DNA of 64,000 nt from Vitellaria paradoxa. Taxonomy: Eukaryota > Streptophyta > Magnoliopsida > Ericales > Sapotaceae. This document shows, piece after piece, positions 1 to 9,426 of the stretch; positions within the stretch are counted from its first letter, which is position 1; the number at the start of each line of letters is the position of its first letter. The position numbers and the translations under genes are program-made. Under the pieces are notes generated by a model. The model saw only the letters and a program-made list of their open reading frames with translations. It was not told where the DNA came from and did no database searches. The DNA is taken from contig CM034241.1 in the NCBI GenBank assembly GCA_019916065.1, forward strand, positions 19,793,541 to 19,857,540. The letters run 5' to 3'.

Positions 1-103
1 TCATGGCTTACCTCATTTTGTATATCTACCCTTCTATTTATCTCTGTGTGTGATTGTGATTGATTGTTTGGGATCTCCATCAACATATTAGCGAAATTTT
101 ATT
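1..103 (+). repeat. 3' end of outer element 5' LTR (partial)
   Basis: This stretch is nearly identical to about 9325-9425, the end of the downstream LTR, and lies directly before a primer-binding site. It is therefore the last ~100 bp of the upstream LTR. The rest is outside the window. Confidence 0.85.
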
Positions 104-115
104 TGGTATCAGAGC
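104..115 (+). other. Primer-binding site, outer element
   Basis: TGGTATCAGAGC is complementary to the 3' end of plant initiator tRNA-Met (known for copia elements). It sits just inside the LTR end and 43 bases before the gag ATG, as expected for minus-strand priming. Confidence 0.9.
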
Positions 116-157
116 AAGTACGTTTTTAAGAACAAAACGTGATCTTGTTATTGTCTG

Positions 158-2154
158 ATGGATCCTCCTATAGAAGGTGGTTCAAGCACGAGACCTCTGT
201 GGTTTGATGGCACTAACTATGCTTATTGGAAAGTTTGAATGAGAGCTCATCTCATCTCATTAAATGTCAATGTGTGGCTGGCCATTGAAAAAGGTTGGGT
301 AAAACCAACTCACTCTGCAGACAACAAGACGGTTGAAAAGCCTATGGATGTGTGGACTAGGGCTGCACAAGAAAAGGCTGAATGGAACTACAAAGCCCTA
401 AGTTCAATTTTCTGTGTAGTCTCCGCTGATGAGTTCCGAAGAATTTCAAGTTGTGAGATTGCCAAGGAAGCATGGACTATTCTCGAGTTAACTCACAAAG
501 GCAACTCCACTATGAAGAAGTCAAAATTACAAAAGATTACTTCTAAATTTGAGAGCTTGAAGATGTCTGAAGATGAATTCTTTAATAGTTTTTACGCAAA
601 GCTCTGCGATATTGTCAACTCTAGTTTCAATCAGGGAGAACCAATTCCAAATCAAAAGATTGTAAGTAAGATTCTCTGATCCCTACCTATGTCTTTTCAA
701 GCCAAAGTTACAGCTATTAAAGAGGCTAGGGATGTTGATTCAATGAGGGTGGAAGACTTGGTTGGCTCCCTACAGACTTATGAAGCCAACATGATCAAAC
801 CAAAGTCCAGAGGAGTTGCCCTAAAAATGGTGAAGGAAGACGAGTCCTCCTCTAGTAATGATAAGTCAATCCCTTGGCCTAAAGAAATTGCTATATATGC
901 TAAGAAACTTAGAAAATTCTTCAAAAAGAAAGATAGCAAGCAAGGGAAGTCGAAAAAGAATGAGAAACTCAAAGGAAAGAAACCTTCGGAGAAGAAGAAG
1001 AAGAAGAAAGAGAACAAGTCTAAGGGCGTGAAGTGTTACGAGTGCCAAGGTTATGGTCACATAGCCCAAGATTGTGGAAACAAGAAAAGTAAAAAGAAGG
1101 TTCTCAATGCAACTCTTGATGATACAGATGATTCAAGTACCTCCTCTTCTTCAGAAGATTTTCCAGATAATTACACGGCTTTTATGGTTAGAGCTAGTGC
1201 CCTTCAAATTCAGCCGAGTCATACTATTCTAAGAGCAAAAATGAAGAATCCTCCAAGAGTGAAATTGAAGAAAATTCAGATAAGGAAGTAGACGTTGAAG
1301 AGGCATATGAATAGCTGTACTAAGACTATCGAAGACTCCACAAGCAAAATGAGAAGTTGACCACGAAGAACAAGGTGTTGAAAAGGGAGAAAGTCAGTTT
1401 GAAAATTGCCCTAGAAGAATTGCAAGCTAGATTTGAAGGACTTGAAGCAAGCAAAAATTCTCAAGAGGAGTTGATAACAGCACTTAAGACCAAGATGGAA
1501 CAAAAAGAAAAAGATGTGAAAGAGGCACATGGTAAGCTGCAATCCATGCAACTCAAGATGAATATTGCATCATCACAACTTGATGACATACTTGGGATGC
1601 AAAGGAGCCTGCGTGACAAAAGAGGACTTAGCTACATTGGCACGCAAGTAGACAATCTTAAAGCTAAAGCTACCCCCGGTTCCTCAAAGACAACTACTCC
1701 ATAAACAGTCAAAACTCCCCAACCAAAGAAAGGTAATCAGTCTAGAGCCTATTCTCAGAAGCCCAAAGGTATGCCCCCTAACTTGCAATGTACATTTGTT
1801 CCTATTTGTTTTCATTGTAGTATACCTGGACACACAAGACCACACTATCACAAACTTTATGGGCTTCCCCTATCTTATGTTGACACTAGGAATTCTTTGA
1901 AATCTAATCCTCAAGTGTCAAATAGGTTTTATCCTTTAAGGTTTCAAAAGTCTTGTTTTGATTTTAAACCTTCCATGAATTGGCCAATGAGGAGAAACAT
2001 AAAGAAAAATTTTTCAAAACCAATTGGTCCAAAACCCAACAATTCCAAGACTCAAAATGCTTTTCAAAAATTAAGAACTGTTTGGGTTAGGAAGAGTGAA
2101 CTCTATGTCACCCACACCCCTAAGAATCTTGAAGGTGTGAGCCTTAATATGTAG
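158..2154 (+). pseudogene. Decayed gag of the outer Sirevirus-like element
   Basis: The ATG at 158 opens a copia-type gag whose start, MDPPIEGGSSTRPLWFDGTN, closely parallels the inner element's gag. A TGA at 236-238 stops it after 26 residues; further stops or shifts fall near 677, 1289 and 1310-1320. Recognisable parts are the UBN2-type gag core (about 239-800), a lysine-rich linker, a CCHC zinc knuckle (CYECQGYGHIAQDC, about 1034-1075), a coiled-coil-like Glu/Lys-rich section (about 1350-1640) and a second knuckle near 1807-1848. In the second knuckle the last Cys is replaced by Tyr. The C-terminal WVRKSELY near 2090 matches WVRKSDLN of the inner copy. A capsid/nucleocapsid role is known for the family; this copy cannot make full-length Gag. 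Confidence 0.9.
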
Positions 2155-2377
2155 AGGCAAATTTTTTTTATGAACTAGGCTGTGCGTCATTGTTTATTTT
2201 TTTTCCTAGTTCTATGAAATCACGTAGATTAGATACTTCTTAATTTTTTTTTTGAGATTATTAATTTTTTTTGGGTGCAATATTATTCTTTGTGATATTC
2301 TTGCATGTTCTATTACTTCACACACACTTCAAAATCACAGGATTAAAATTTTTGATTTACATAGTGGTCATAAATTT
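2155..2377 (+). other. Non-coding stretch after outer gag
   Basis: T-rich, no reading frame, no recognisable domain. It continues on the far side of the inner insertion at 7241. The inner element interrupts it exactly at AATTT (2373-2377). Confidence 0.7.
2373..2377 (+). repeat. Target-site duplication AATTT, left copy
   Basis: AATTT directly precedes the inner LTR and recurs at 7236-7240 directly after the second LTR. A 5-bp duplication is usual for copia integrase. It fixes both ends of the inner element. Confidence 0.95.
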
Positions 2378-3133
2378 TGTAAAGTCTTGTGGCAAATCCA
2401 ATCAAAATATTAGTTAAATTAGGAATGCTATTAAAGTTTCCTAAAGTGATGCAAATTGAAGATTTGAAGAATTCTGAACAATTAAGGAGATAAAGTTAAT
2501 CGAGTTGACCAAGATTTTGAAGAATTCTAATTGGTGTGAAGGATTACAAAACCTAATGGAATTCGGACGCAGATTTCTGGAACGTGAATGAAATTCCAGT
2601 GTACCTCGCAGGCACGGCGCGGGGAGCACAAGGGTGCGCCAGTGTTATTTCCTAAAGCGCAAAAATTTCAGTGCAGGTCGCAGGCTGGAGGATGGGAGCG
2701 CGAGGGATCGAGCTATGAATATTTTGTTCGGATTCAATTTCCTATTTTGCCAAACTAGGGCAACTTTGTAATCCTATATATATGTGAAACCAACTCTGTT
2801 ATTGGGAGAGGTGGAAGAACATATTATAAGGACCTAGAGAAAGAGTCTTTGATTATTGAGAGCTTTCATGTTCTTTCTCTAAATTTGTCTTGTATTTTCT
2901 TTTCATTTTCTGTGTGAGGCAGAAAGCCTGCTTGTAGGGTTTATCGAGTGATTCGAGCAAGAGTGACGAAAGGATTCGTGCGAGTGATTCGTAGAGAGTC
3001 TGAGTAGAGTCTTGTAACCCGTTGATAGTGGGATTGTAAATAGAGGTTTTTCTCCCTGTGATAGGGTTTCCTCGTTATTCTCTTGTGTGATTACTTTCAC
3101 TATGTGTGTGATTGTGTGGGTTTGGAATTTTCA
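2378..3133 (+). repeat. 5' LTR of inner element (756 bp)
   Basis: TG...CA ends. It is the same as 6480-7235 apart from five transitions that I can find. It carries a TATA-like run at 2774-2784 and two GC-rich motifs (2604-2625 and 2676-2707) that recur in altered form inside the element at 6125-6155. Confidence 0.97.
2774..2784 (+). promoter_or_regulatory. Probable TATA box of inner LTR
   Basis: CTATATATATG lies in the middle of the LTR, followed by a purine-rich leader; the same site is in the 3' LTR at about 6876-6886. The position suits a U3/R boundary a few tens of bases downstream. Transcription start not provable from sequence. Confidence 0.6.
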
Positions 3134-3135
3134 AT

Positions 3136-3147
3136 TGGTATCAGAGC
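3136..3147 (+). other. Primer-binding site, inner element
   Basis: TGGTATCAGAGC two bases after the LTR terminal CA; complementary to the 3' end of initiator tRNA-Met. Confidence 0.95.
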
Positions 3148-3189
3148 AGGTCACTCTAAGTTCTTGAGTGAAGATCTTCGTCCAAACCA

Positions 3190-5319
3190 ATGGATCCACC
3201 ACGTGAAGGAGGTTCAAGCACTAGACCCCCTTGGTTTGACGGCTCAAACTATTCATACTGGAAGGTAAGAATGCAAGCTTTTCTTTTGGGAATTAATTAC
3301 AAAGTCTGGATGTCAATAGTTAAAGGATGGGAAGAACCGACCCATGAAGTTGACGGAAGAATCGAACAAAAGTCAATTCAGACGTGGACTAAAACTGAGC
3401 AAGAGAGTTCGGAGTGGAACTTCAAAGCCTTGAGTGCCATATTTTCTGCAGTTTGCCCTAATGAATTCTGCCGCATCTCAAGTTGTACGAGTGCCCGAAA
3501 AGCGTGGTTAATTCTACAAAGTACACATGAAGGGAACGAACAAGTCAAAACCAGCAAGCTTCAAAAACTCACTTCTGAGTTTGAGGGACTAAGGATGAAT
3601 GAAGACGAAAGGTTTGATGACTTTTATGTCCGGCTCAGTCACATTGTTAATTCATGCCATAACCTTGGAGAACCTATTCCAGAATACAAAGTGGTACGTA
3701 AAATTTTACGTTCTCTTCCACGAGTGTTTGATTCTAAAGTCACAGCAATAGAAGAAGTCAGAGATGTGAACTCCATGAGAATAGAAGACCTTGTGGGATC
3801 CTTGCAAACGTTTGAAGCAAATATGGTGAAACCTCGCAAAGCGTCAAAAGGTATTGCTCTAAAGACAGTGGAAGAAGAAAGTGATGAAGAGGAGTCGGAT
3901 AAAGAAATGGCGCTTGTGGCTAAAAGATTCGTAAGATATATGAGGAAGAAGGGTTTATTTAATAAGAATAACAAGAATGAGTCACAATCTCAAGAAAAAG
4001 GAAAGAAGATCAAGAAGATTGAATCTGGGGAAGAAAACAAGAAGAACAAGATCAAGTGTTTTGAGTGTCATGGATATGGACACTTTGCTCAAGACTGTGC
4101 AAACAAAAAGATGAAAAAGAAACAAGTCAAAGTCATGAATGCTACATTAGATGATGAACCCAGTTCAGATGAATCATCTTCAGCAGTATCCTCAAATGAT
4201 GAAGGTAATTTTGTTGCTTTTATGGCGTCTCACTCTTCGTCTGCAGGAACTCCATCTGGATCTCAAAGCGACACCGATATATCTAATCATGAAGATGATG
4301 ACTCTGAGGATGAATTCAATAATGACTTGCAAGTGGCCTATGATGCTCTCATTGTCGAATACAGTAAGGTAAAGAAACAAAGACAAGCCCAACATACCCG
4401 CAACAGTAAACTCCGAAGTGAACGAGATTCCTTAAAGACAGAGAATGAAAAACTCACAGGTAAAATATCTATTTTGGAATCTGACAAAACTTCTCAGTCT
4501 CATAGTGCAGAAAAGTTCAAAGAAAAACTTGAAGAAAAGAATAAAAAGATTGATGAATTGGAGAAAGCTGTTGAAGAACTTCAGGATGAGGTCAGTAAGC
4601 TGAAAGAAAAGATCAAGAGTGATGAGAAGATAATTGAAAGAATGAACTCCAGTTCACAAAAACTTGAAGAAATTTGGAGCCAACAACGAACACATGGAGA
4701 CAAAGCAGGCTTAGGCTACACTGGAGGGAAAAATACAATTGTTTCATTATCATCAGCGCCTTCAGTAGTAGAAGAGGTTGTTTCAAAACCTGCAGCCAAT
4801 CCCAAGACCTTCCATAAGTCTGCTGCACCACCAAAGAAGAGTTTTGAAAAGAATAAACACTATCAGCATCCTCCTCACATAGTGAAAGGTATGCATTTTG
4901 CTAGATCCCAATCCCTTGTACTTGTTTGTCACCATTGTGGAATCAAAGGTCATATATGCCCAAACTGTCACAAACTCTATGGTCTTCCTTTAAACTATGT
5001 TAAAAATTTTTCAAAAAACCCTGAGCCTAGAGTCCCTGTGAAGAATAAATTTCAAGTGTTTTCAGAAGATTGTTACAAAAACTCACGTCCTTTTCAAAAA
5101 CAAAACAGTCCAATATTTCGAAGAGGTACAAATTTCAAATTTGTTGAGAAAAAGAATTTTCATAAAAGTCAAAAACGTGAGGAAAAACCTGTCAAGATAA
5201 CTGGTCTTAAAACTAGAGCTATTTGGGTTAGAAAGTCAGATTTAAATTGTTTTGTTTCACAAAATGCCCTTCGCTTTGAGTCTCTAAGAAAATCTGTAGG
5301 CATTTGTACACAACATTGA
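3190..5319 (+). CDS. gag: Gag polyprotein of inner element, intact (709 aa)
   Basis: Retroelement structural protein expected to form the virus-like particle and bind the genomic RNA. The ATG at 3190 is 43 bases after the primer site and starts MDPPREGGSSTRPPWFDGSN, matching the outer element's start; an upstream overlapping frame at 3083 lacks this match. Domains in order: copia N-terminal FDGSNYSYWKVRM and UBN2-type capsid core (about residues 15-215), a Lys/Glu-rich linker, CCHC knuckle CFECHGYGHFAQDC (290-303), acidic Ser-rich stretch (about 320-380), long coiled coil (about 390-500), and a second CCHC knuckle CHHCGIKGHICPNC (580-593) with HKLYG after it. A basic tail ends WVRKSDLNCF. Two knuckles plus a coiled coil resemble the long Gag of Sireviruses. 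No frameshift or stop; TGA ends it at 5319. No pol follows, so Gag ends by termination and not readthrough into protease. Confidence 0.93.
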   Translation: MDPPREGGSSTRPPWFDGSNYSYWKVRMQAFLLGINYKVWMSIVKGWEEPTHEVDGRIEQKSIQTWTKTEQESSEWNFKALSAIFSAVCPNEFCRISSCTSARKAWLILQSTHEGNEQVKTSKLQKLTSEFEGLRMNEDERFDDFYVRLSHIVNSCHNLGEPIPEYKVVRKILRSLPRVFDSKVTAIEEVRDVNSMRIEDLVGSLQTFEANMVKPRKASKGIALKTVEEESDEEESDKEMALVAKRFVRYMRKKGLFNKNNKNESQSQEKGKKIKKIESGEENKKNKIKCFECHGYGHFAQDCANKKMKKKQVKVMNATLDDEPSSDESSSAVSSNDEGNFVAFMASHSSSAGTPSGSQSDTDISNHEDDDSEDEFNNDLQVAYDALIVEYSKVKKQRQAQHTRNSKLRSERDSLKTENEKLTGKISILESDKTSQSHSAEKFKEKLEEKNKKIDELEKAVEELQDEVSKLKEKIKSDEKIIERMNSSSQKLEEIWSQQRTHGDKAGLGYTGGKNTIVSLSSAPSVVEEVVSKPAANPKTFHKSAAPPKKSFEKNKHYQHPPHIVKGMHFARSQSLVLVCHHCGIKGHICPNCHKLYGLPLNYVKNFSKNPEPRVPVKNKFQVFSEDCYKNSRPFQKQNSPIFRRGTNFKFVEKKNFHKSQKREEKPVKITGLKTRAIWVRKSDLNCFVSQNALRFESLRKSVGICTQH

Positions 5320-5635
5320 AATCTAAAAGATAAGTTAGAAGTTCATTGATTAAGTTGAAAATATTTTATGACTTCTATACTGTTACCTGTACATTAAATC
5401 TTCCAAATTCATCGATTTCAATGAGTTCATAATTTTCGCATTCCTTGTAAATTGATACGAAGTGTTTTGGTGATTTTTGTCATAATTTTGAAGTGCTTCC
5501 TATTACACTTGACTGTACATGCATATATCTCTTTCTCTTCTTTTCCACGAATCAAGGGTTATTGTTTGATGTGTTTAAAAAATGTTGAGGAGCCTGATAT
5601 GTGCATATCAAAGTTATGCATCATATAAATAAAAA

Positions 5636-5664
5636 AAAACAAACAAACAAACAAACAAACAAAC
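5636..5664 (+). repeat. (AAAC)n microsatellite
   Basis: About six AAAC units directly before the conserved block of the inner element. The outer element has no such repeat at the same place. Confidence 0.9.
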
Positions 5665-5764
5665 TTGGAAAGGGCTACCGGTGGGACCAGTGAGAAGCCC
5701 CTTAATGACTCGTTGATTGTTAAGGAATAGCTACCTGCCCATAAGCGTGTGAAAGCCGCCAAGT
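5663..5764 (+). other. Conserved block with predicted terminal stem (inner copy)
   Basis: ACTTGG (5663-5668) can pair with CCAAGT (5759-5764), and GGCT (5673-5676) with AGCC (5754-5757). The inner part holds a 27-base segment (5731-5757) that matches 24 of 27 bases in the outer element (7520-7546). CTTAA and TTAAG inside may form another hairpin. The stem is kept in the outer copy with G-U pairs. Probably an RNA element in the full-length transcript; role unknown. Confidence 0.55.
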
Positions 5765-6468
5765 GTTAAAAAAAAAAAAAGGAAGGTTGGCTCTCAATTC
5801 ATTTGGTACATCAAATTTAACTTTTTGAGTCTATGATTTGTTTGAGGGGGAGCCTATATGTATATTATAGTCAAAAACTCACACGTGCACAAGCATTTGT
5901 TCAATTTTATGACTTATTTCACCTCTCGACACAGAATTGACAATTTTCTTGGAAAATCAAAATGTGAATCTTTGAATTTATGAAGGGTGAGAGATTGATA
6001 TACATGTATTGGTATAGTGGAATTAAAAGTTTTTTTTTAACATTTTTTAGTGAATTCTTCTACTATCTCTTTTTAGTTTTGATTGTCTGTGTCCAAATCT
6101 GCACTTACACGTATTTTCCTGAGAGCCTCGTAGGCAGGGCGCAGGAGATCCTCCCTCACATTATTCTGATGTCACACTTAGAAGAGGTCGTGTCATGTAT
6201 GCCATACTCATGGGTCTTCGGTTTGATCTTGCCTTATTTTTGTGCACTTGTCTTTTCCATATCAAAAAGGGGGAGTCATTTCAAGTTATGTATGTAATAT
6301 GTGAACGTGTTTCGGCTATGGCATGATATTTTATGTATAATGTGCTTTGGTAATGATATCATTGATCATTTCTATATTATTCCACATGGTGCCTTGATGT
6401 GTGTGTTCAGTACGTGCAGAATTTGAGCAGAATTTAAAATTTAACTTAAGTTTTAATATGGAATTGCC

Positions 6469-6479
6469 AAGGGGGAGAT
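6469..6479 (+). other. Polypurine tract, inner element
   Basis: AAGGGGGAGAT abuts the first TG of the 3' LTR, as expected for the plus-strand primer. Confidence 0.9.
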
Positions 6480-7235
6480 TGTAAAGTCTTGTGGCAAATC
6501 CAATCAAAATATTAGTTAAATTAGGAATGCTATTAAAGTTTCCTAAAGTGATGCAAATTGAAGATTTGAAGAATTCTGAACAATTAAGGAGATAAAGTTA
6601 ATCGAGTTGACCAAGATTTTGAAGAATTCTAATTGGTGTAAAGGATTACAAAACCTAATGGAATTCGGACGCAAATTTCTGGAACGTGAATGAAATTCCA
6701 GTGTACCTCGCAGGCACGGCGCGGGGAGCGCAAGGGTGCGCCAGTGTTATTTCCTAAAGCGCAAAAATTTCAGTGCAGGTCGTAGGCTGGAGGATGGGAG
6801 CGCGAGGGATCGAGCTATGAATATTTTGTTCGGATTCAATTTCCTATTTTGCCAAACTAGGGCAACTTTGTAATCCTATATATATGTGAAACCAACTCTG
6901 TTATTGGGAGAGGTGGAAGAACATATTATAAGGACCTAGAGAAAGAGTCTTTGATTATTGAGAGCTTTCATGTTCTTTCTCTAAATTTGTCTTGTATTTT
7001 CTTTTCACTTTCTGTGTGAGGCAGAAAGCCTGCTTGTAGGGTTTATCGAGTGATTCGAGCAAGAGTGACGAAAGGATTCGTGCGAGTGATTCGTAGAGAG
7101 TCTGAGTAGAGTCTTGTAACCCGTTGATAGTGGGATTGTAAATAGAGGTTTTTCTCCCTGTGATAGGGTTTCCTCGTTATTCTCTTGTGTGATTACTTTC
7201 ACTATGTGTGTGATTGTGTGGGTTTGGAATTTTCA
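6480..7235 (+). repeat. 3' LTR of inner element (756 bp)
   Basis: Same length and ends as 2378-3133. Visible differences from the 5' LTR are five transitions, in the areas of 6640, 6672, 6729, 6782 and 7009. It is followed by AATTT (7236-7240). Confidence 0.97.
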
Positions 7236-7418
7236 AATTTGAATTACTTGATGAACTTGAATCTTATGTTTTGTTGTTCCTTGTCATGGTAGTGGTGTGC
7301 CAATTATAATTACACGAACTTTAGTACCTCATGAGAAATATTTTTTTCCACTACTCAATTAGTTTAATAAATTCTCCTTTTTGGATTATTGGTTGCTTTT
7401 GAGCTTACATCTTATATA

Positions 7419-7553
7419 ACTTGGAAAGGGTTGCCATAAAGGATAGAGTGAAAGCTAGCCTGTTGACGTGTGGGTTATCAAAATAATCACCCTCTGGGTT
7501 TGACTATACAGGAAGAAGGCTACCTAGCCATAAGTGTGTGAAAGCCACCGAGT
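7419..7553 (+). other. Conserved block with predicted terminal stem (outer copy)
   Basis: ACTTGG (7419-7424) can pair with CCGAGT (7548-7553) and GGTT (7429-7432) with AGCC (7543-7546). Each stem keeps pairing through one G-U wobble relative to the inner copy. The 27-base core at 7520-7546 is 24/27 identical to 5731-5757, although the spacer between the two sides differs in length and sequence. Confidence 0.55.
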
Positions 7554-7970
7554 AAAAATTAAAAAAAAAGGGGGTGAATTTGGCGGATGAAAATTGAAAA
7601 ATTGGTATTTAGTTGAAAACATTAATTTGAGGATAAACGAGTTGAAGAGCTAACATTGCATATCTTACTCAATTCAATTCAATGTCCAAAAGGAGCAATT
7701 TTAAAATTCATGCGAGTATGTGAAAAATATTAATCATGTTGCACTTAAACTTTATTTCACACATCGCACAGGCATTTGACCATTGGTATGACATGTGTGA
7801 ACAACTTATGACATAAATAATTGGGTGATTCTTGGAATTCTTATTTGTTGCTATTTATGTATGGTCAAAATTTTGAAACTATGTTTCGTTTTGTGTTTGG
7901 GAAAATAGAACTTGGAATGATTTGATCAAGATTACCCATTGTGCCTAATTTTTTGTCAATTTATGTCAAA

Positions 7971-8113
7971 AAGGGGGAGATATAGAGTTAAGGGGGAGAA
8001 TGCTTGAAATGAATTTTGTTTATTAAGGGGGAGTCAATCATTCAATCATTTTTATTAAGGGGGAGTCAACCTTTCAATCATTTTTTTAATATGTGTAGAT
8101 TAATTAAGGGGGA
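7971..8113 (+). repeat. Array of purine tracts (multiple PPT)
   Basis: Five AAGGGGGAG-type copies at about 7971, 7990, 8025, 8057 and 8104, some with shared flanks (ATTAAGGGGGAGTCAA). Multiple polypurine tracts before the 3' LTR are, as I recall, a reported feature of Sireviruses. This supports the lineage call. Confidence 0.8.
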
Positions 8114-8405
8114 GAATATTTTGTTTCATCTTTTGTGTCATTTTTTTTATAATGTTTTTTAATTATTATTTGTTGCCACATGCTGCCGTGATCAGTTTGC
8201 TTAGATGTGCAGCAAAACAGGATAAAGATTGAATCATGTTAATGGAATGGATGACAATTGGAACATGTCTAAGTGTGCGGTCATACAGGTTAATAAATTG
8301 GAACTTGTTGATGGATGACAAATTTACTAAGGCCTTAATCTAGTATATGAACTTTCTTGTAATTTCATTTTTGAATTTTGACATAGAATTGCCAAAGGGG
8401 GAGAT

Positions 8406-9425
8406 TGTTAAGGCTAAATTTGTAAATTGGCAAATCCATGATCAAATAGAAGTATCTATAGTTTAGACTTAGTGTAGGTTGAGACACTAGAGTCTTAAAT
8501 AGATTAGAATTCTAAAAGGCCTTAGAAAATCAAATTTCCATAATGGCTGGGAGTCCTAAAGAGATTAGGAAGTCCTGAAGAGGTTCGGAACTGAATAACG
8601 CATGAAGAATGCACTTGGCCATGGGAAAAAGCCGAGAAAGATTAAGCCGTGTGGGAAGGCTACTCTGAGTCACGGGAAGACAACGGGAAGGCCGCGGGTG
8701 CGCCCTTCTCGTGAGGTACCAGCATGATAGCTTTCTGTTCTCAACTTCCAACATGATTTTCACCTTGAAGACGATGGATTCAAGCTTCGGCTAAACCACA
8801 AAAGTTCTAGCCCTTTGAGTCTTCTTTCCAACCCAAAAAGAATCAGGTCAATCTGAATTGTGAGTGAAAGGATATGGTCAAAATACTGACAGGGTGTCGA
8901 GCTGAAACTTCAGCTGCACACCACTTCAATAGCCCCAGCTGCCTCTGATGATCTATATATATCTCATGCCGTTTTCAAGGGGAAAAAAAGGAAAGAGAAG
9001 AGACACACACACAGAGAGAATGTACTTTATGTTTGTGAGCTTGAAAGTTTAATGATTCTCTCAACAGCTTAGCCTTCATTGTTCGTGTTCAATCTGAAGG
9101 AGTTCGAATTTGAGGTTTGTGAACGCTGTGGATTCAGCAAAGCTACCGAGGATTTGGTGTTGAGCCTTCGAGGAGTCAAAGAGCTTTCGCTAGAGGAGTT
9201 GGTGCATCAAGGAGTTGAGCAAATGTCAACGACAGTATAGAGTCGAGGAGTCGATCTATAGAGAGTTTGAGTTTGTAATCAACGTTCGTTTATTCTAGTG
9301 AAAGTTTTGTTTGAGATTTTCCTTCGTGGGTTACCTCGTTTTGTATATCTTGCCTTCTATTTATCTCAGGGTGTGATTGTGATTGGTTGTTTGGGATCTC
9401 CATCAGCATATTAGCGAAATTTTAT
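8406..9425 (+). repeat. 3' LTR of outer element (~1.02 kb)
   Basis: Starts TGTTAAGG right after a purine tract; its last ~100 bases match the start of the window. TATA-like run at about 8953-8963. The right end is set by where identity with 1-103 stops, and lacks an obvious CA. Confidence 0.8.
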
Positions 9426-9426
9426 T

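Larger units (their letters stand above)
5320..6479 (+). other. Non-coding 3' internal region of inner element
   Basis: No pol domain in any frame. It contains an AAAC microsatellite (5636-5664), a block conserved with the outer element (5663-5764), repeated GGGGGAG purine tracts (about 5844-5852, 6265-6275 and 6469-6478) and a GC-rich motif like the LTR motif (6125-6155). A 105-codon frame at 5980-6297 is hydrophobic in its first half but resembles nothing I know and has no counterpart in the outer element. Confidence 0.75.
2378..7235 (+). mobile_element. Inner gag-only LTR retrotransposon (TR-GAG-like, Sirevirus-related), complete
   Basis: The 4858-bp element has two 756-bp LTRs that both start TGTAAAG and end TTTTCA. 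It has a 5-bp target duplication, a tRNA-Met primer site, one long open gag (3190-5319) and a polypurine tract before the 3' LTR. The 1160 bp between gag and the 3' LTR hold no pol domain. By eye I count five differences between the LTRs, all transitions, so the insertion is recent. Non-autonomous elements with gag only have been described in plants as TR-GAG; movement would need pol from another element. It is inserted in an older relative in the same orientation. Confidence 0.95.
7236..8405 (+). other. 3' internal region of outer element
   Basis: Continuation of the outer element after the right AATTT copy. No reading frame. Holds the second copy of the conserved stem block (7419-7553), a cluster of AAGGGGGAG tracts (7971-8113) and the true polypurine tract at about 8394-8405. 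Confidence 0.75.
1..9425 (+). mobile_element. Outer gag-only Sirevirus-like Ty1/copia element (5' LTR cut by window edge)
   Basis: The first ~103 bases match the last ~100 bases of the LTR ending near 9425, so this is one element whose 5' LTR mostly lies outside the window. In order it has: the end of the 5' LTR, a tRNA-Met primer site, a decayed gag, a non-coding 3' segment with repeated purine tracts, and a 3' LTR. A second element (2378-7235) is inserted in the middle. With that removed, the internal part is about 3.4 kb and contains no protease, integrase, reverse transcriptase or RNase H. The architecture and size match the inner element, so loss of pol is probably ancestral to the family. 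The LTR ends are less certain than those of the inner element because the terminal CA is not clear. Confidence 0.85.

Noticed and set aside
5980..6297. 105-codon frame in the inner element, hydrophobic start, possible envelope-like gene
   Set aside because: No recognisable domain, no counterpart in the outer element, and it overlaps a purine tract. Probably chance.
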